Shown one piece after another: positions 43,162 through 52,441 of a stretch of DNA of 64,000 nucleotides. The notes below the pieces were generated by a model. That model made no database searches, was not told the DNA's origin, and was given only the letters and a program-made list of their open reading frames with translations. The position numbers and the translations under genes were made by a program. The stretch's first letter is position 1. Each line of letters opens with the position of its first letter. Source of the DNA: JAEUMG01 sp046349315 (GTDB lineage Bacteria > Pseudomonadota > Alphaproteobacteria > Rhizobiales > Aestuariivirgaceae). The stretch lies in NCBI GenBank assembly GCA_046349315.1, contig JAXMCQ010000019.1, positions 1 to 64,000 of the forward strand, read 5' to 3'.

Positions 43162-45750
43162 ATGGAATTTGTCGGGGTTCTGGTTGTCCTGGTTCTGGCG
43201 CTGGTCGCGCTCACCAGGATTTCCAGGCTGGAGCGCGAAGTAGCCCGGCTCGCGGCCCTGCTGCCCACAGTCCAGCCTATCCAACCCATTGTTCCTACTG
43301 CCGAAATCCGGCCAGAGCCGGTGCCCGTCGCAGCCGTCGAAACTGCGCCTGAAACCGTCCCGGAGGTGCTTCCTTCGGCCTATGAAGCTATTGCGGCGCC
43401 ACCCCCGCCGTCGCCCGCCGCGCGCAATGTCGAACAGGCCGTCGCCTCGCGCTGGCTTGTGTGGATCGGCGGCATTGCAATCGCCTTATGCGGCGTTCTT
43501 TTCGTTAAATATGCCGTCGATAACGACCTTCTTTCGCCCCCCATCCGATGCGCTATCGGCTTGATATTCGGGCTGATTTTGGTCTTGGCCGGCGAATTCC
43601 TCCGTCGTCGGACTGTTGCACGTGAAACCTATGTGCCGGCTGCCGTCAGTGCAGCGGGCCTCGTGATCGCCTTCGGCAGCATCTATGCGGCCCACAGCTT
43701 CTATAATCTCATCGAGCCCAGAACAGCCTTTGCCGGCCTCGCCATCGTCGCCCTCGGGGCCTTTGCACTCTCGCTCGCCCAAGGCCCGTTGATCGCCGCC
43801 CTGGGCCTCATCGGTTCCTATGCAACCCCCGCCATTATTCCATCCGCAGACCCCTCGGCGGTGTCGTTTTTCCCCTATCTTTTCATTATCTTGGCGGCGT
43901 CCTTCGCAGTCCAGCGCCGCCGCCCTGGTTGGTGGTGGCTGGGTCTGGCGGCAATCCTCGGTGCATTGGGCTGGACCGCATTGTGGATCGGGTCCAGCAT
44001 TTATGAGCCGGGCGACCTGATGCCGGTCAGCTTCTTCGCACTGGCGCTCATTGCCGTCCCATTGCTGGCCTTCGCCGGCAGACCGATCACCCAAAGCCTT
44101 CAATCGGCTGTGTTTTTTGGGGCGCTCGCTGGTTTTCTGGTGCTTGCGGCGCTGGCCGTTCGCGCCGGCCATTCGCCGACTATTTTAGGATTTCTCGGCC
44201 TTGCGGCGCTGATCGCCTTCATTGGCGCCATGCGCGAGAAACTCGATTTTCTGGCACCGGAAACCGTGGCACTTTGCCTGGTCGCTTTGGCGGGGTGGAG
44301 CGCGCGCGATTTTGCCGCCCCGGCCTATGATGAATTCGGGACCTATGTGCTCGTTTTGGGCCCCGAGGCCTTGCGATTCCTGCGCTGGATGGCGGGTTTT
44401 GCGGCCGCCTTCATCGTCGTCTGCTATTTCGCCATGTGGGCCCGACCCAATCCCGCGCTCTGGGCTGCGACGAGTCTCGGCACCGTTCTGGGCTATGGCT
44501 TCGTCGCCTTCGGCCGCGCCCCCAACGCCATCGCCGACCGGCACTGGATGATGGTCGCAGCCGGCCTCGCCATCGTGCTTCTTCTCGGCATGCTGGCGGG
44601 GCGCCGCCGCGTCGCGGTTCCCGCGTTCAGCACGGCACTCGGCCTCCATGGAATTGCCGCCACCGTGCTCGCAGGCTTCGCCTGCTCGATGGTGCTGGAA
44701 AACGTTCAATTGACTCTCGCCTGGAGCCTTCTCGTACCCGTCATTGCGGTGGTGGCCTTCATCCTCCCCGCTCGCTATCTCGGCGCGATCGCTTCGATCG
44801 TTGCCATGGTTGTCACCCTGCGCCTGCTGGTTGCGCGCGAATTGTGGTTCGATGTCAATAACTTGTGGCTTGGCCCTCACTTTGTGCTCTATGCCTATGG
44901 TGTGCCTGCGGTGCTGTTCTGGCTATCGAGCCTCGTCTTCAGGAGCCGGGACGATCTGAGGGCTGCGATCGCCCTTGAAGGGGCAGCACTCGGCCTCGCC
45001 ATCGCGTTGATTTCGCTGGAACTCCGCGTGCTCATCGGGGGCGGAGTGCAGTCGCCGGAGCCGGGCCTACTCGAATCCAGCGCCCATGCGCTCGCCTGGC
45101 TTGGCGCCACCATCGGACTGCTCTATCGCCAGAGGCACGATCCATCGCCGGTGCCGCTCTGGGGCAGCCGCTTACTGCTCCTTGCAGCGAGCGCCATCCT
45201 GATATTTGGCAATCTTGGCGCTCTCAATCCGATTGCCACCGGCAAGCCGATCGAAGGCGAGGTATTCGCGAATACGCTGATCCTCGCCTATCTGCTTCCA
45301 GCACTGCTGATTGCGGTTATCGTTCCGTGGCTTGGCCGCATAGGGTGGGGCACGGCGCAGCCGATTTTCGGCATTTTCGCGCTGGTTCTGGCACTGGCGT
45401 ATTTGACCCTTCAGACCAAGCGCTTCTTCCAAGGGCCGATACTGACGTTCGATGCGCTCAGTGATGCGGAGAACTACGCCTATTCGGCGGTCTGGCTCAT
45501 CTTCGCGCTCTGCCTTCTCGTCGCCGGTATTTGGCGCGGCCGGAAATACCTGCGCTATGCCGGCCTGATTGTCGTCATCCTCGTCATCATCAAGGTCTTC
45601 CTCCTCGATATTTCGGGTCTTTCCGGCCTGTACAGGATTGCCTCCGTCGGCGGCCTCGGGCTGTTCCTCATCGCGATCGGCTATCTCTATGCCCGCTTCG
45701 TTTATCCGCTCGACGCGCCAAAAACCGAGGCACCGCCGGCGCCAGCCTAA
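43162..45750 (+). CDS. DUF2339 polytopic membrane protein
   Basis: The 862-residue protein starts with a membrane segment and a short coiled region (about 1-35), then a proline-rich linker (about 36-95) and more than 20 hydrophobic segments to the end. The block VASRWLVWIGGIAIALCGVLFVKYAVDNDLLSPPIRCAIGLIFG is the DUF2339 opening. Function is unknown; the family is common in envelope-rich Gram-negative bacteria. It stands alone between divergent and convergent neighbours. The 45751-45914 gap after it contains no evident gene. Confidence 0.88.
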   Translation: MEFVGVLVVLVLALVALTRISRLEREVARLAALLPTVQPIQPIVPTAEIRPEPVPVAAVETAPETVPEVLPSAYEAIAAPPPPSPAARNVEQAVASRWLVWIGGIAIALCGVLFVKYAVDNDLLSPPIRCAIGLIFGLILVLAGEFLRRRTVARETYVPAAVSAAGLVIAFGSIYAAHSFYNLIEPRTAFAGLAIVALGAFALSLAQGPLIAALGLIGSYATPAIIPSADPSAVSFFPYLFIILAASFAVQRRRPGWWWLGLAAILGALGWTALWIGSSIYEPGDLMPVSFFALALIAVPLLAFAGRPITQSLQSAVFFGALAGFLVLAALAVRAGHSPTILGFLGLAALIAFIGAMREKLDFLAPETVALCLVALAGWSARDFAAPAYDEFGTYVLVLGPEALRFLRWMAGFAAAFIVVCYFAMWARPNPALWAATSLGTVLGYGFVAFGRAPNAIADRHWMMVAAGLAIVLLLGMLAGRRRVAVPAFSTALGLHGIAATVLAGFACSMVLENVQLTLAWSLLVPVIAVVAFILPARYLGAIASIVAMVVTLRLLVARELWFDVNNLWLGPHFVLYAYGVPAVLFWLSSLVFRSRDDLRAAIALEGAALGLAIALISLELRVLIGGGVQSPEPGLLESSAHALAWLGATIGLLYRQRHDPSPVPLWGSRLLLLAASAILIFGNLGALNPIATGKPIEGEVFANTLILAYLLPALLIAVIVPWLGRIGWGTAQPIFGIFALVLALAYLTLQTKRFFQGPILTFDALSDAENYAYSAVWLIFALCLLVAGIWRGRKYLRYAGLIVVILVIIKVFLLDISGLSGLYRIASVGGLGLFLIAIGYLYARFVYPLDAPKTEAPPAPA

Positions 45751-45914
45751 AAGCCCGGCAGAACCAGCAGCTTGGGCCGCGCCGGCACCGTTGCAAAGAG
45801 GATTCCCACACCGGAAACAATCCCGGCCAGACTGCGCATGAGCATCTGCGGTCTCCACGTATTCGGCGTTCGGGCGCTGAACAGGAGTGTGGGGACCTCG
45901 GGCTTCAGATCAAA

Positions 45915-47105
45915 TCACGGTATCGCGATCAATAGCAGATAGGCGACGAAAATGACGAGATGAACGATGCCGGTAAGAACGGTCGTTCGCCCCGTACCAA
46001 AGCTGATGATGCACAGCGTAAGCGTGACGGCCAGCAACACCATGTCACCGCCGCCGAGGCCAAGGATCAAGTTGGTTCCGGTGAGAAGGCTGATCGTGGC
46101 AACCGTTGGGATCGTCAGACCAATCGTCGCCAGCGCCGAACCCAATGCAACGTTCAAGGCGCGTTGCAATTCGTTGCGCATTGCCGCGCGTATCGCGACC
46201 AGCGCTTCTGGCAGTAGAACAAGGAAGGCGATGAGCGCGCCTACAATCGCATCGCCTTGCTCGATCTGCAGCGCCTTGAGCCCGTCCTCGACCCCCGCCG
46301 CTACACGCTTGGCGAGGATCACGACGGCCAGGAGACCTGCAATCAGGCAGATTGCGTGCAGCGTGATCTCGAGGGCCGATCGGCTCGGATGGGCGGATTC
46401 CTTATGATGCTCGGCGATATCGTCGATGAAGTAACGCCGGTGCCGCACCATCTGCATGAACAGGAATGAACAATAGAGCAGCAATGACAGGACGCTGACG
46501 AAGACGAGTTGCAAGGCGGAAAACGAGCCTGGATTCGCCGTCAATGTGAAATCGGGCAGGATGAGGATCAGAACCGCAAGGGTCAGAAGGACCGCGAGAA
46601 ACGCACTCGTGCCCTGCTGCTTCAAATCCTGCTCGTAATTGCGCAGGGCACCCAAAGTCAGGCACGTCCCGACAAGACCGGTACACACGATCATGACGAC
46701 GGAGAATACCGCTTCGCGCGCAAGAAAGGGATTTGGGTCGGCGTGAAGCATGACCGAAACGATGATCGAAACCTCGATGACCGTGACGGCGATGGTGAGG
46801 AGGAGGGTGCCAAGCGGCTCGCGGAGCTCGATCGCCAGTGCCTCGGCATGGTGAAGAACGATGAAAACAGTGCCGAGCAGGAGCGCTGCAGCGAACACCG
46901 AGACTGCGACCTCGCTGGTGGCGTCGTGCTCGATCGTGGCTGCGCTGGTAAACTGGATGACGAGCGCGGCCGCCAGGGCGACCAGGGGCATCACATAAAC
47001 GAGGAACGCCCGCCCCTTGCTATGAGGCGCGGCAATCTCGCCCTGCTGGTTGATGCGCACGGCTTCCCCGGCGAGCCCGAGTTTTTCGAATCTATTCGTC
47101 TTCAT
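45915..47105 (-). CDS. Calcium/proton antiporter, Y4hA/ChaA type
   Basis: The 396-residue product has about 11 membrane segments and the two inverted CaCA repeats with acidic signature blocks: EPLGTLLLTIAVTVIEVSIIVSVML and VLLPEALVAIRAAMRNELQRALNVALGSALATIGLTIP. A histidine/acid-rich loop DDIAEHHKESAHPSR separates the halves. Such antiporters export calcium or other cations in exchange for protons. The name ionic transporter Y4hA is used in rhizobia. Confidence 0.9.
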   Translation of the reverse strand: MKTNRFEKLGLAGEAVRINQQGEIAAPHSKGRAFLVYVMPLVALAAALVIQFTSAATIEHDATSEVAVSVFAAALLLGTVFIVLHHAEALAIELREPLGTLLLTIAVTVIEVSIIVSVMLHADPNPFLAREAVFSVVMIVCTGLVGTCLTLGALRNYEQDLKQQGTSAFLAVLLTLAVLILILPDFTLTANPGSFSALQLVFVSVLSLLLYCSFLFMQMVRHRRYFIDDIAEHHKESAHPSRSALEITLHAICLIAGLLAVVILAKRVAAGVEDGLKALQIEQGDAIVGALIAFLVLLPEALVAIRAAMRNELQRALNVALGSALATIGLTIPTVATISLLTGTNLILGLGGGDMVLLAVTLTLCIISFGTGRTTVLTGIVHLVIFVAYLLLIAIP

Positions 47106-47250
47106 GACGCCCCTCTGATCGCGGCTCCTGTATAAATCAGGAAACGCAACGCTTCCATGCGCGACAGGCGTCCCAAAAGCCGATGCGGCGACTTAACACC
47201 GCGATGTCCACGTCCTATCTCAATTTCCCTAATCAGTAAGGCGATTTGTG

Positions 47251-48258
47251 ATGGTCCCGTTCTCTGTCCTTGATCTTTCACCCGTTCCGGAAGGGGCAAA
47301 CCCCGCATTTGCCCTTCGAAATTCGCTCGACCTCGCCCGTCATGTCGAAAAACTCGGGTTTCATCGCTTCTGGCTCGCCGAACATCACAACATGCCTGGG
47401 ATCGCCAGTGCGGCCACCGCAGTGGCCCTCGCCTATGTCGCTTCTGGCACCAGCACGATCCGGGTAGGCTCGGGCGGCGTCATGTTGCCGAACCATGCCC
47501 CGCTGGTGATTGCCGAGCAGTTCGGAACGCTTGAATCGCTCTTTCCCGGGCGGATCGACCTCGGCCTGGGCAGGGCGCCCGGCACCGACATGCTGACCGC
47601 GCGTGCTCTGCGCCGCGATCCAGCCCAGGCCGCCGACCATTTCCCGCAGGACGTGGTCGAACTCAGGGGGTATTTCGACGATCCCCAACCGGGGCAACGC
47701 GTGACCGCAGTTCCCGGGGCAGGTCTCAAAGTGCCGTTATGGATCTTGGGCTCTAGCCTCTTCGGCGCCCAGCTTGCCGCGATTCTCGGCCTTCCCTTCG
47801 CCTTCGCCTCGCACTTCGCGCCCGACGCGCTCTTGCCGGCGCTGGAAATCTATCGCGAGAGATTTACCCCGTCAGATCAGCTAGCCCAACCTTATGTCAT
47901 GGTGGCAGCGAACGTGATTGCCGCCGACAGTGATGCGGAAGCGCGGCTGCTCTTCACCTCGATCCAGCAATCCTTCGTGCGCCTGCGCCGGGGTGCTCCC
48001 GGCAAGCTTCCGCCCCCCAATGCCGAGGCGGAGGCTGATTGGACCCCAGCCGAACGGGCAGGGGTGGATTCGGCGCTGCGCTATGCCTTTGTTGGTACCA
48101 AAAATACAGTCCGCAAGGGGATCGAGGATTTTCTTGCCCTCACCCAGGCCGACGAACTCATGGTCACGGGCCACATTTTCGATCATCAGGCGAGACTCCG
48201 GTCATTTGCTCTGGCTGCCGAGGTGCGCGACGCCATGGCAGCCGAAAAAGCAGCGTGA
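47251..48258 (+). CDS. LLM-class flavin-dependent oxidoreductase
   Basis: The 335-residue luciferase-like protein has FSVLDLSPVPEGANPAFALRNSLDLARHVEKLGFHRFWLAEHHNMPGIASAATAVAL at its start and IRVGSGGVMLPNHAPLVIAEQFGTLESLFPGRIDLGLGRAPG, both family hallmarks. It uses reduced flavin, with an unknown substrate; the group 1 MsnO8-like form is likely. ATG 47251 or the overlapping GTG 47248 can serve as start. No flavin reductase is adjacent. Confidence 0.9.
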   Translation: MVPFSVLDLSPVPEGANPAFALRNSLDLARHVEKLGFHRFWLAEHHNMPGIASAATAVALAYVASGTSTIRVGSGGVMLPNHAPLVIAEQFGTLESLFPGRIDLGLGRAPGTDMLTARALRRDPAQAADHFPQDVVELRGYFDDPQPGQRVTAVPGAGLKVPLWILGSSLFGAQLAAILGLPFAFASHFAPDALLPALEIYRERFTPSDQLAQPYVMVAANVIAADSDAEARLLFTSIQQSFVRLRRGAPGKLPPPNAEAEADWTPAERAGVDSALRYAFVGTKNTVRKGIEDFLALTQADELMVTGHIFDHQARLRSFALAAEVRDAMAAEKAA

Positions 48259-48324
48259 GAGCCATCAATACCACTTGACGTTATGTCTAGCACAACGTCA
48301 ACTTCGATGTGAAGTTTCGATTTC

Positions 48325-49662
48325 ATGCGAAGCGGGCGGTATCAAGTGATTTCGGTAAACATCCTCAAGCGTCGATGGAAGCTGGTATTCGGCTTTGCCG
48401 TTGCTGTGGCGGCATTTAGTTCAAGCAGCTTTGCGCCTGCGTACGCTCAATCGGCGGACGACGCGGACTTCCACATATCCGCCGTAGCAGAGTTCTATGC
48501 CGACCACGTGTATTCGAAGAAACCAGGCCACAAAGCACTTGCCGTTGGGCCGGGTGGTTATTGGGCAGACAATACGGGGCAAAGCACGGCGAGCAAGGCC
48601 GAGAACACAGCTTTGAATGCGTGCAACGCTGCCCTCCGGACGTCGCCCTTCAAAAGCCTGTCCAAGCAGCAGTGCGTCATCTTCGACTTGGATGGAAAGC
48701 GAACTGGGAGTGCAAGTCCGGTCGGCATCCCATTCGGCACAATTCCAAGTGAGCCGGATTATCCACTACTCACTGCACGCAAGTACATACCAGAAGGCAC
48801 GGCCCGCGGAACCTTGGTTTTTCTTCACGGATGCAATCGGCAGGGGGATAGCGGTTGGTTATATGCTTGGGGAAGTTTCTACCAGGCAGCCGGATTTCGA
48901 GTCTTGTTTCCCAACAGTTTTGCCGAAGATCGCGACCCGGAACTCTGCGGTTCTCCGGGAGAAAAAGGAATAGATCAACAGACGAGAATTTTGAAACAGA
49001 GAATAGCTCAAACCAAGCGCTCTCTTGCGATCCTCCGCAAGCAATTCCCAGGCGAACCGATTTATCTACACGGCCAATCCGAGGGTGGTTATGTCGTACA
49101 GGCGTTGGGAGAAGACGTCGCAGGAATAATCGTTACTGGCAGCGCCTGCGGATTTGGAGATGGAAGAGCCTATAGCACGCCAGCCAAGGTCCCCACCCTT
49201 ATCGTGGCGGGGACTAAGGATCCCTTTTTTAATCAAGCGCGAAGCCAGAAAAGTCTGTCAGCATACTGCAAGAATGCGAAAGGTGGCGGCCCGCTCAAGG
49301 CAGTTTCAATCCGAGGAATGGGACATTACGCAGCACCGTGGTGGCCGGGAATGACCGAGGCCATCGGTGAATTTCTCAAGATCCCGGCGTTAAAAATCCG
49401 ACCAAACCCGGACAATTCCATCGCTCCACCTCAGCTATCGGACGATTTCCTGACGGTTTATAAAAAACAACCTCTGCACAAGGGCGTGGCCGTGTCGAGT
49501 GACGGTACCTGGGGAACGGAATTTGGCTATGAAACGGCATTAGATGCGAGAGAGGCCACCCTATTCCGATGCGATTCTTTTGAAAAATGGAACCCTTACG
49601 CTGAAGCTACTCACACACATAAATGCGTAATTTCAAACCTGGATGGGAAGAGTCTCAAGTGA
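48325..49662 (+). CDS. Exported alpha/beta hydrolase flanked by two Cys-repeat domains
   Basis: The 445-residue protein has a signal peptide (FAPAYA-QSA). A first repeat at about 72-118 (HKALAVGPGGYWADNT...KQQCVIFDLDGK) is followed by an alpha/beta hydrolase or PHB-depolymerase-like domain at about 150-350, with LVFLHGCNRQGDSG as oxyanion region, nucleophile elbow HGQSEGG, Asp in AGTKDPFF and His in GMGHYAAPW. A second repeat at about 388-443 (HKGVAVSSDGTWGTEF...HKCVISNLDGK) resembles the first. Base composition is visibly less GC-rich than the neighbours, suggesting acquisition. The substrate is unknown. Confidence 0.72.
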   Translation: MRSGRYQVISVNILKRRWKLVFGFAVAVAAFSSSSFAPAYAQSADDADFHISAVAEFYADHVYSKKPGHKALAVGPGGYWADNTGQSTASKAENTALNACNAALRTSPFKSLSKQQCVIFDLDGKRTGSASPVGIPFGTIPSEPDYPLLTARKYIPEGTARGTLVFLHGCNRQGDSGWLYAWGSFYQAAGFRVLFPNSFAEDRDPELCGSPGEKGIDQQTRILKQRIAQTKRSLAILRKQFPGEPIYLHGQSEGGYVVQALGEDVAGIIVTGSACGFGDGRAYSTPAKVPTLIVAGTKDPFFNQARSQKSLSAYCKNAKGGGPLKAVSIRGMGHYAAPWWPGMTEAIGEFLKIPALKIRPNPDNSIAPPQLSDDFLTVYKKQPLHKGVAVSSDGTWGTEFGYETALDAREATLFRCDSFEKWNPYAEATHTHKCVISNLDGKSLK

Positions 49663-49803
49663 GACTGGGCGAGAAGCCACCTGCCTGGCTAAATGCCTTT
49701 CTGATGAGTATGGCAGTTTACCAATGTCCTATTGCACTTATGCTCCGTTCCACCTATAAGCCGCCGCGCTTAATCACACACGCGGATGCGGGATGTTTCG
49801 CAT

Positions 49804-49819
49804 GGGAGCTTCGGCTCCC
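49804..49819 (+). promoter_or_regulatory. UUCG-capped hairpin in the rpsB leader
   Basis: GGGAGC-TTCG-GCTCCC forms a perfect six-base stem with a stable UUCG loop 82 bases upstream of rpsB, and CCGG...CCGG pairs follow at 49840-49858. It is not followed by a T tract, so it is more likely part of an rpsB leader (for example S2 autoregulation) or of the end of the upstream gene than a terminator. The rest of the 49663-49900 gap is AT-richer and shows no gene. Confidence 0.4.
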
Positions 49820-49900
49820 CACATAGCGATGCCTCCCTCCGGTGCCGGGTAACCGGTCACATCATCCGCGGCGGATCAACCGGAAAAGGATAGACAAGGC

Positions 49901-50668
49901 ATGGCATTGCCAGAATTCACTATGCGCCAGCTCCTCGAAGCAGGCGTGCATTTCGGACATCAAACCCATCGCTGGAACCCGAAGATGAAGAGCTACATCT
50001 ATGGGTCGCGCAATGGCATTCACATCATCGATCTCGCGCAGACCGTTCCGCTCCTGCATCAGGCGCTGGTTTCGGTGCGCGACACGGTCGGCAATGGCGG
50101 ACGGCTGCTGTTTGTCGGCACCAAGCGCACCGCGCAGGAATCGATCGCCGATGCCGCCAAGAAGTCGGCGCAATACTACGTAAATTCCCGCTGGCTGGGC
50201 GGTACGCTCACCAACTGGAAAACCATTTCCAATTCGATCAAGCGCCTGCGCCAGCTTGAGGACTTGCTTTCAAAGTCCGAAGTCGGTCTGACCAAGCGAG
50301 AATTGCTCACCCTCACTCGCGAGAAGACCAAGCTCGACCAGGCCTTGGGCGGCATCAAGGACATGGGCGGCACGCCGGACATCATGTTCGTGATCGACAC
50401 CAACAAGGAACAATTGGCAATTAAGGAAGCCAATCGTCTTGGCATTCCGGTGGTCGCAATCATCGACACCAATTCCGATCCGGCCGGCATCACCCATCCG
50501 ATCCCGGGCAATGACGACGCTGGCAGGGCTGTCTCGCTTTATTGCGATCTCATCAGCCGTGCGGCGATTGAAGGCATTTCACAGGCTCAGGGTTCGTTGG
50601 GACGCGATATTGGTGAAGCGGAGAACCCGCTGATCACCGAATCCCTCCCTGAAGTCGCTAACGCCTAA
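49901..50668 (+). CDS. rpsB: 30S ribosomal protein S2
   Basis: The 255-residue protein begins MALPEFTMRQLLEAGVHFGHQTHRWNPKM and contains VGTKRTAQESI, VNSRWLGGTLTNWKTI and PDIMFVIDTNKEQLAIKEANRLGIPVVAIIDTNSDP, all S2 landmarks. It assembles late on the 30S subunit. It heads the translation and envelope operon; tsf starts 12 bases after its stop. Confidence 0.97.
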   Translation: MALPEFTMRQLLEAGVHFGHQTHRWNPKMKSYIYGSRNGIHIIDLAQTVPLLHQALVSVRDTVGNGGRLLFVGTKRTAQESIADAAKKSAQYYVNSRWLGGTLTNWKTISNSIKRLRQLEDLLSKSEVGLTKRELLTLTREKTKLDQALGGIKDMGGTPDIMFVIDTNKEQLAIKEANRLGIPVVAIIDTNSDPAGITHPIPGNDDAGRAVSLYCDLISRAAIEGISQAQGSLGRDIGEAENPLITESLPEVANA

Positions 50669-50680
50669 CGGAGTACCCAC

Positions 50681-51601
50681 ATGGCTGAGATTACGGCAGC
50701 GATGGTCAAGGACCTGCGCGAGAAGACCGGCGTGGGCATGATGGACTGCAAGGCTGCACTTGCCGCGACCAAGGGCGACATGGATGCCGCCGTTGACTGG
50801 CTGCGCGCCAAGGGTCTTGCCAAGGCCGCCAAGAAGTCGACGCGCGTTGCGGCTGAAGGCCTCGTCGGTCTTGCGACCGGCGATAAGTCAGCGGCCCTCG
50901 TTGAAGTGAATTCGGAGACCGATTTCGTTGCCCGGAACGAGAAGTTCCAGGCGATGGTCTCCGAGATCGCCAAGCTTGCTTTGGGCACCGGCGGCAATCT
51001 TGAGAAGCTCAAGACCGCCAAATATCCAGGCTCGACACATGCCGTCGCCGAATATGTCGCAGAGATGGTTGCAACCATCGGCGAGAACATGACGGTCCGC
51101 CGCGCCGCCGCGCTTGCGGTCGGCAATGGGGCGGTCGGCACCTACATGCACAACCAGATTGCGCCCGGACTGGGCAAGATCGGTGTTCTGGTGGCGCTTG
51201 AATCGACTGGCAGCCAGGAAGAACTCAAGGCCTTCGGCCGGATGCTCGCGATGCATGTCGCTGCGACCAATCCGGTGGCGCTCGACCTCGCCGGGGTTCC
51301 GGCCGAGACGCTCGCCCGCGAGAAGGCCATTCTCGAAGAGAAGAATGCCGGCAAGCCGGCCAATGTCATGGAAAAGATCGTGGCCAGCGGGCTCAAGTCC
51401 TACGCCAAGGAGAACTGCCTGCTCGAACAGATGTATGTTCATGACGGCGCCAAGACGGTGACCCAGGCGCTTGGCGAGGCGGCGGCGAAAGCCGGGGCAC
51501 CGATCAAGATCGCCGGCTTCGTGCGCATGCAATTGGGCGAAGGCATCGAGAAGGGCAGTGATGATTTCGCTGCCGAGGTCGCCAAAGCGGCGGGCCTTTG
51601 A
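50681..51601 (+). CDS. tsf: Elongation factor Ts
   Basis: EF-Ts is the nucleotide-exchange factor for EF-Tu. The 306-residue product has MAEITAAMVKDLREKTGVGMMDCKAALA (the conserved UBA-like start with the EF-Tu contacts) and LVEVNSETDFVARNEKF, followed by the two core subdomains. It lies 12 bases after rpsB and is followed by a strong terminator. Confidence 0.97.
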   Translation: MAEITAAMVKDLREKTGVGMMDCKAALAATKGDMDAAVDWLRAKGLAKAAKKSTRVAAEGLVGLATGDKSAALVEVNSETDFVARNEKFQAMVSEIAKLALGTGGNLEKLKTAKYPGSTHAVAEYVAEMVATIGENMTVRRAAALAVGNGAVGTYMHNQIAPGLGKIGVLVALESTGSQEELKAFGRMLAMHVAATNPVALDLAGVPAETLAREKAILEEKNAGKPANVMEKIVASGLKSYAKENCLLEQMYVHDGAKTVTQALGEAAAKAGAPIKIAGFVRMQLGEGIEKGSDDFAAEVAKAAGL

Positions 51602-51619
51602 GGCATTTACAATAGTTGC

Positions 51620-51645
51620 AACGGCCCCGTTTCGGGGCCGTTTTC
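51620..51645 (+). terminator. Intrinsic terminator after tsf
   Basis: A perfect 10-base stem AACGGCCCCG / CGGGGCCGTT with a TTT loop is followed by TTC and an AT-rich stretch, 18 bases after the tsf stop. This would separate the rpsB-tsf transcript from pyrH, which then needs its own promoter in 51646-51720 or read-through. Confidence 0.9.
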
Positions 51646-51720
51646 ATTATGCGATCTTGGTCAGGCGGCGAATCAGCCGCACAACTGCATGACGTTAGTT
51701 GGCGGCCGGGGACCTCTTAC

Positions 51721-52440
51721 ATGAGCAAGCTTGCCTATAAGCGCGTTCTTCTCAAGGTGTCCGGCGAGGCATTGATGGGTAGCCGCGAGTTCGGCATCGA
51801 CCTCGATACCGTCGGACGCATTGCCGACGACGTCATCGCCTGCCTCAAAGCCGATGTGCAGATGGCCTTGGTCATCGGCGGCGGCAATATTTTCCGCGGT
51901 GTGGCCGGAGCGGCCAAGGGCATGGACCGGGTGAGCGCCGACCATATGGGTATCCTGGGGACGGTCATGAATGCCCTTGCCATGCAGGGTGTGCTCCAGA
52001 CCAAGGGCGTCGATGCGCGCGTTCTCTCCGCGATTGCCATGCCGACGGTCTGCGAGACCTATTCGCGCGACAAGGCCGTTCACCATCTCGACCACGGCCG
52101 GGTAGTAATCTGCGCGGCGGGCACTGGGTTGCCCTTCTTCACGACGGATACGGGTGCAGCCTTGCGCGCCGCCGAGATGGCTTGCGATGCCCTCCTCAAG
52201 GGTACCAGCGTCGACGGCATCTATTCCGCCGATCCCAAGCTCCATCCCGACGCTGAACGATACGACCGATTAACCTATACCGACATCCTGTCCCGCGATC
52301 TGCGCATCATGGACCCGGCAGCCATAGCGCTTGCGCGCGACAATGCGATTCCGGTAGTTGTTTTCTCCATCCGCACGCCCGGCGCGGTTCTCGACGTGCT
52401 GCGCGGGCAGGGGCGTGCGACGATAGTGACGAGAGACTGA
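51721..52440 (+). CDS. pyrH: UMP kinase
   Basis: The 239-residue enzyme has the bacterial UMP kinase pattern: YKRVLLKVSGEALMG, LVIGGGNIFRG, DHMGILGTVMNALAMQ and GTGLPFFTTDTGAALRA. It phosphorylates UMP to UDP and is allosterically controlled by UTP and GTP. ATG 51721 is the last plausible start; the open frame upstream crosses the terminator. It is separated from frr by a single base. Confidence 0.96.
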   Translation: MSKLAYKRVLLKVSGEALMGSREFGIDLDTVGRIADDVIACLKADVQMALVIGGGNIFRGVAGAAKGMDRVSADHMGILGTVMNALAMQGVLQTKGVDARVLSAIAMPTVCETYSRDKAVHHLDHGRVVICAAGTGLPFFTTDTGAALRAAEMACDALLKGTSVDGIYSADPKLHPDAERYDRLTYTDILSRDLRIMDPAAIALARDNAIPVVVFSIRTPGAVLDVLRGQGRATIVTRD

Positions 52441-52441
52441 C

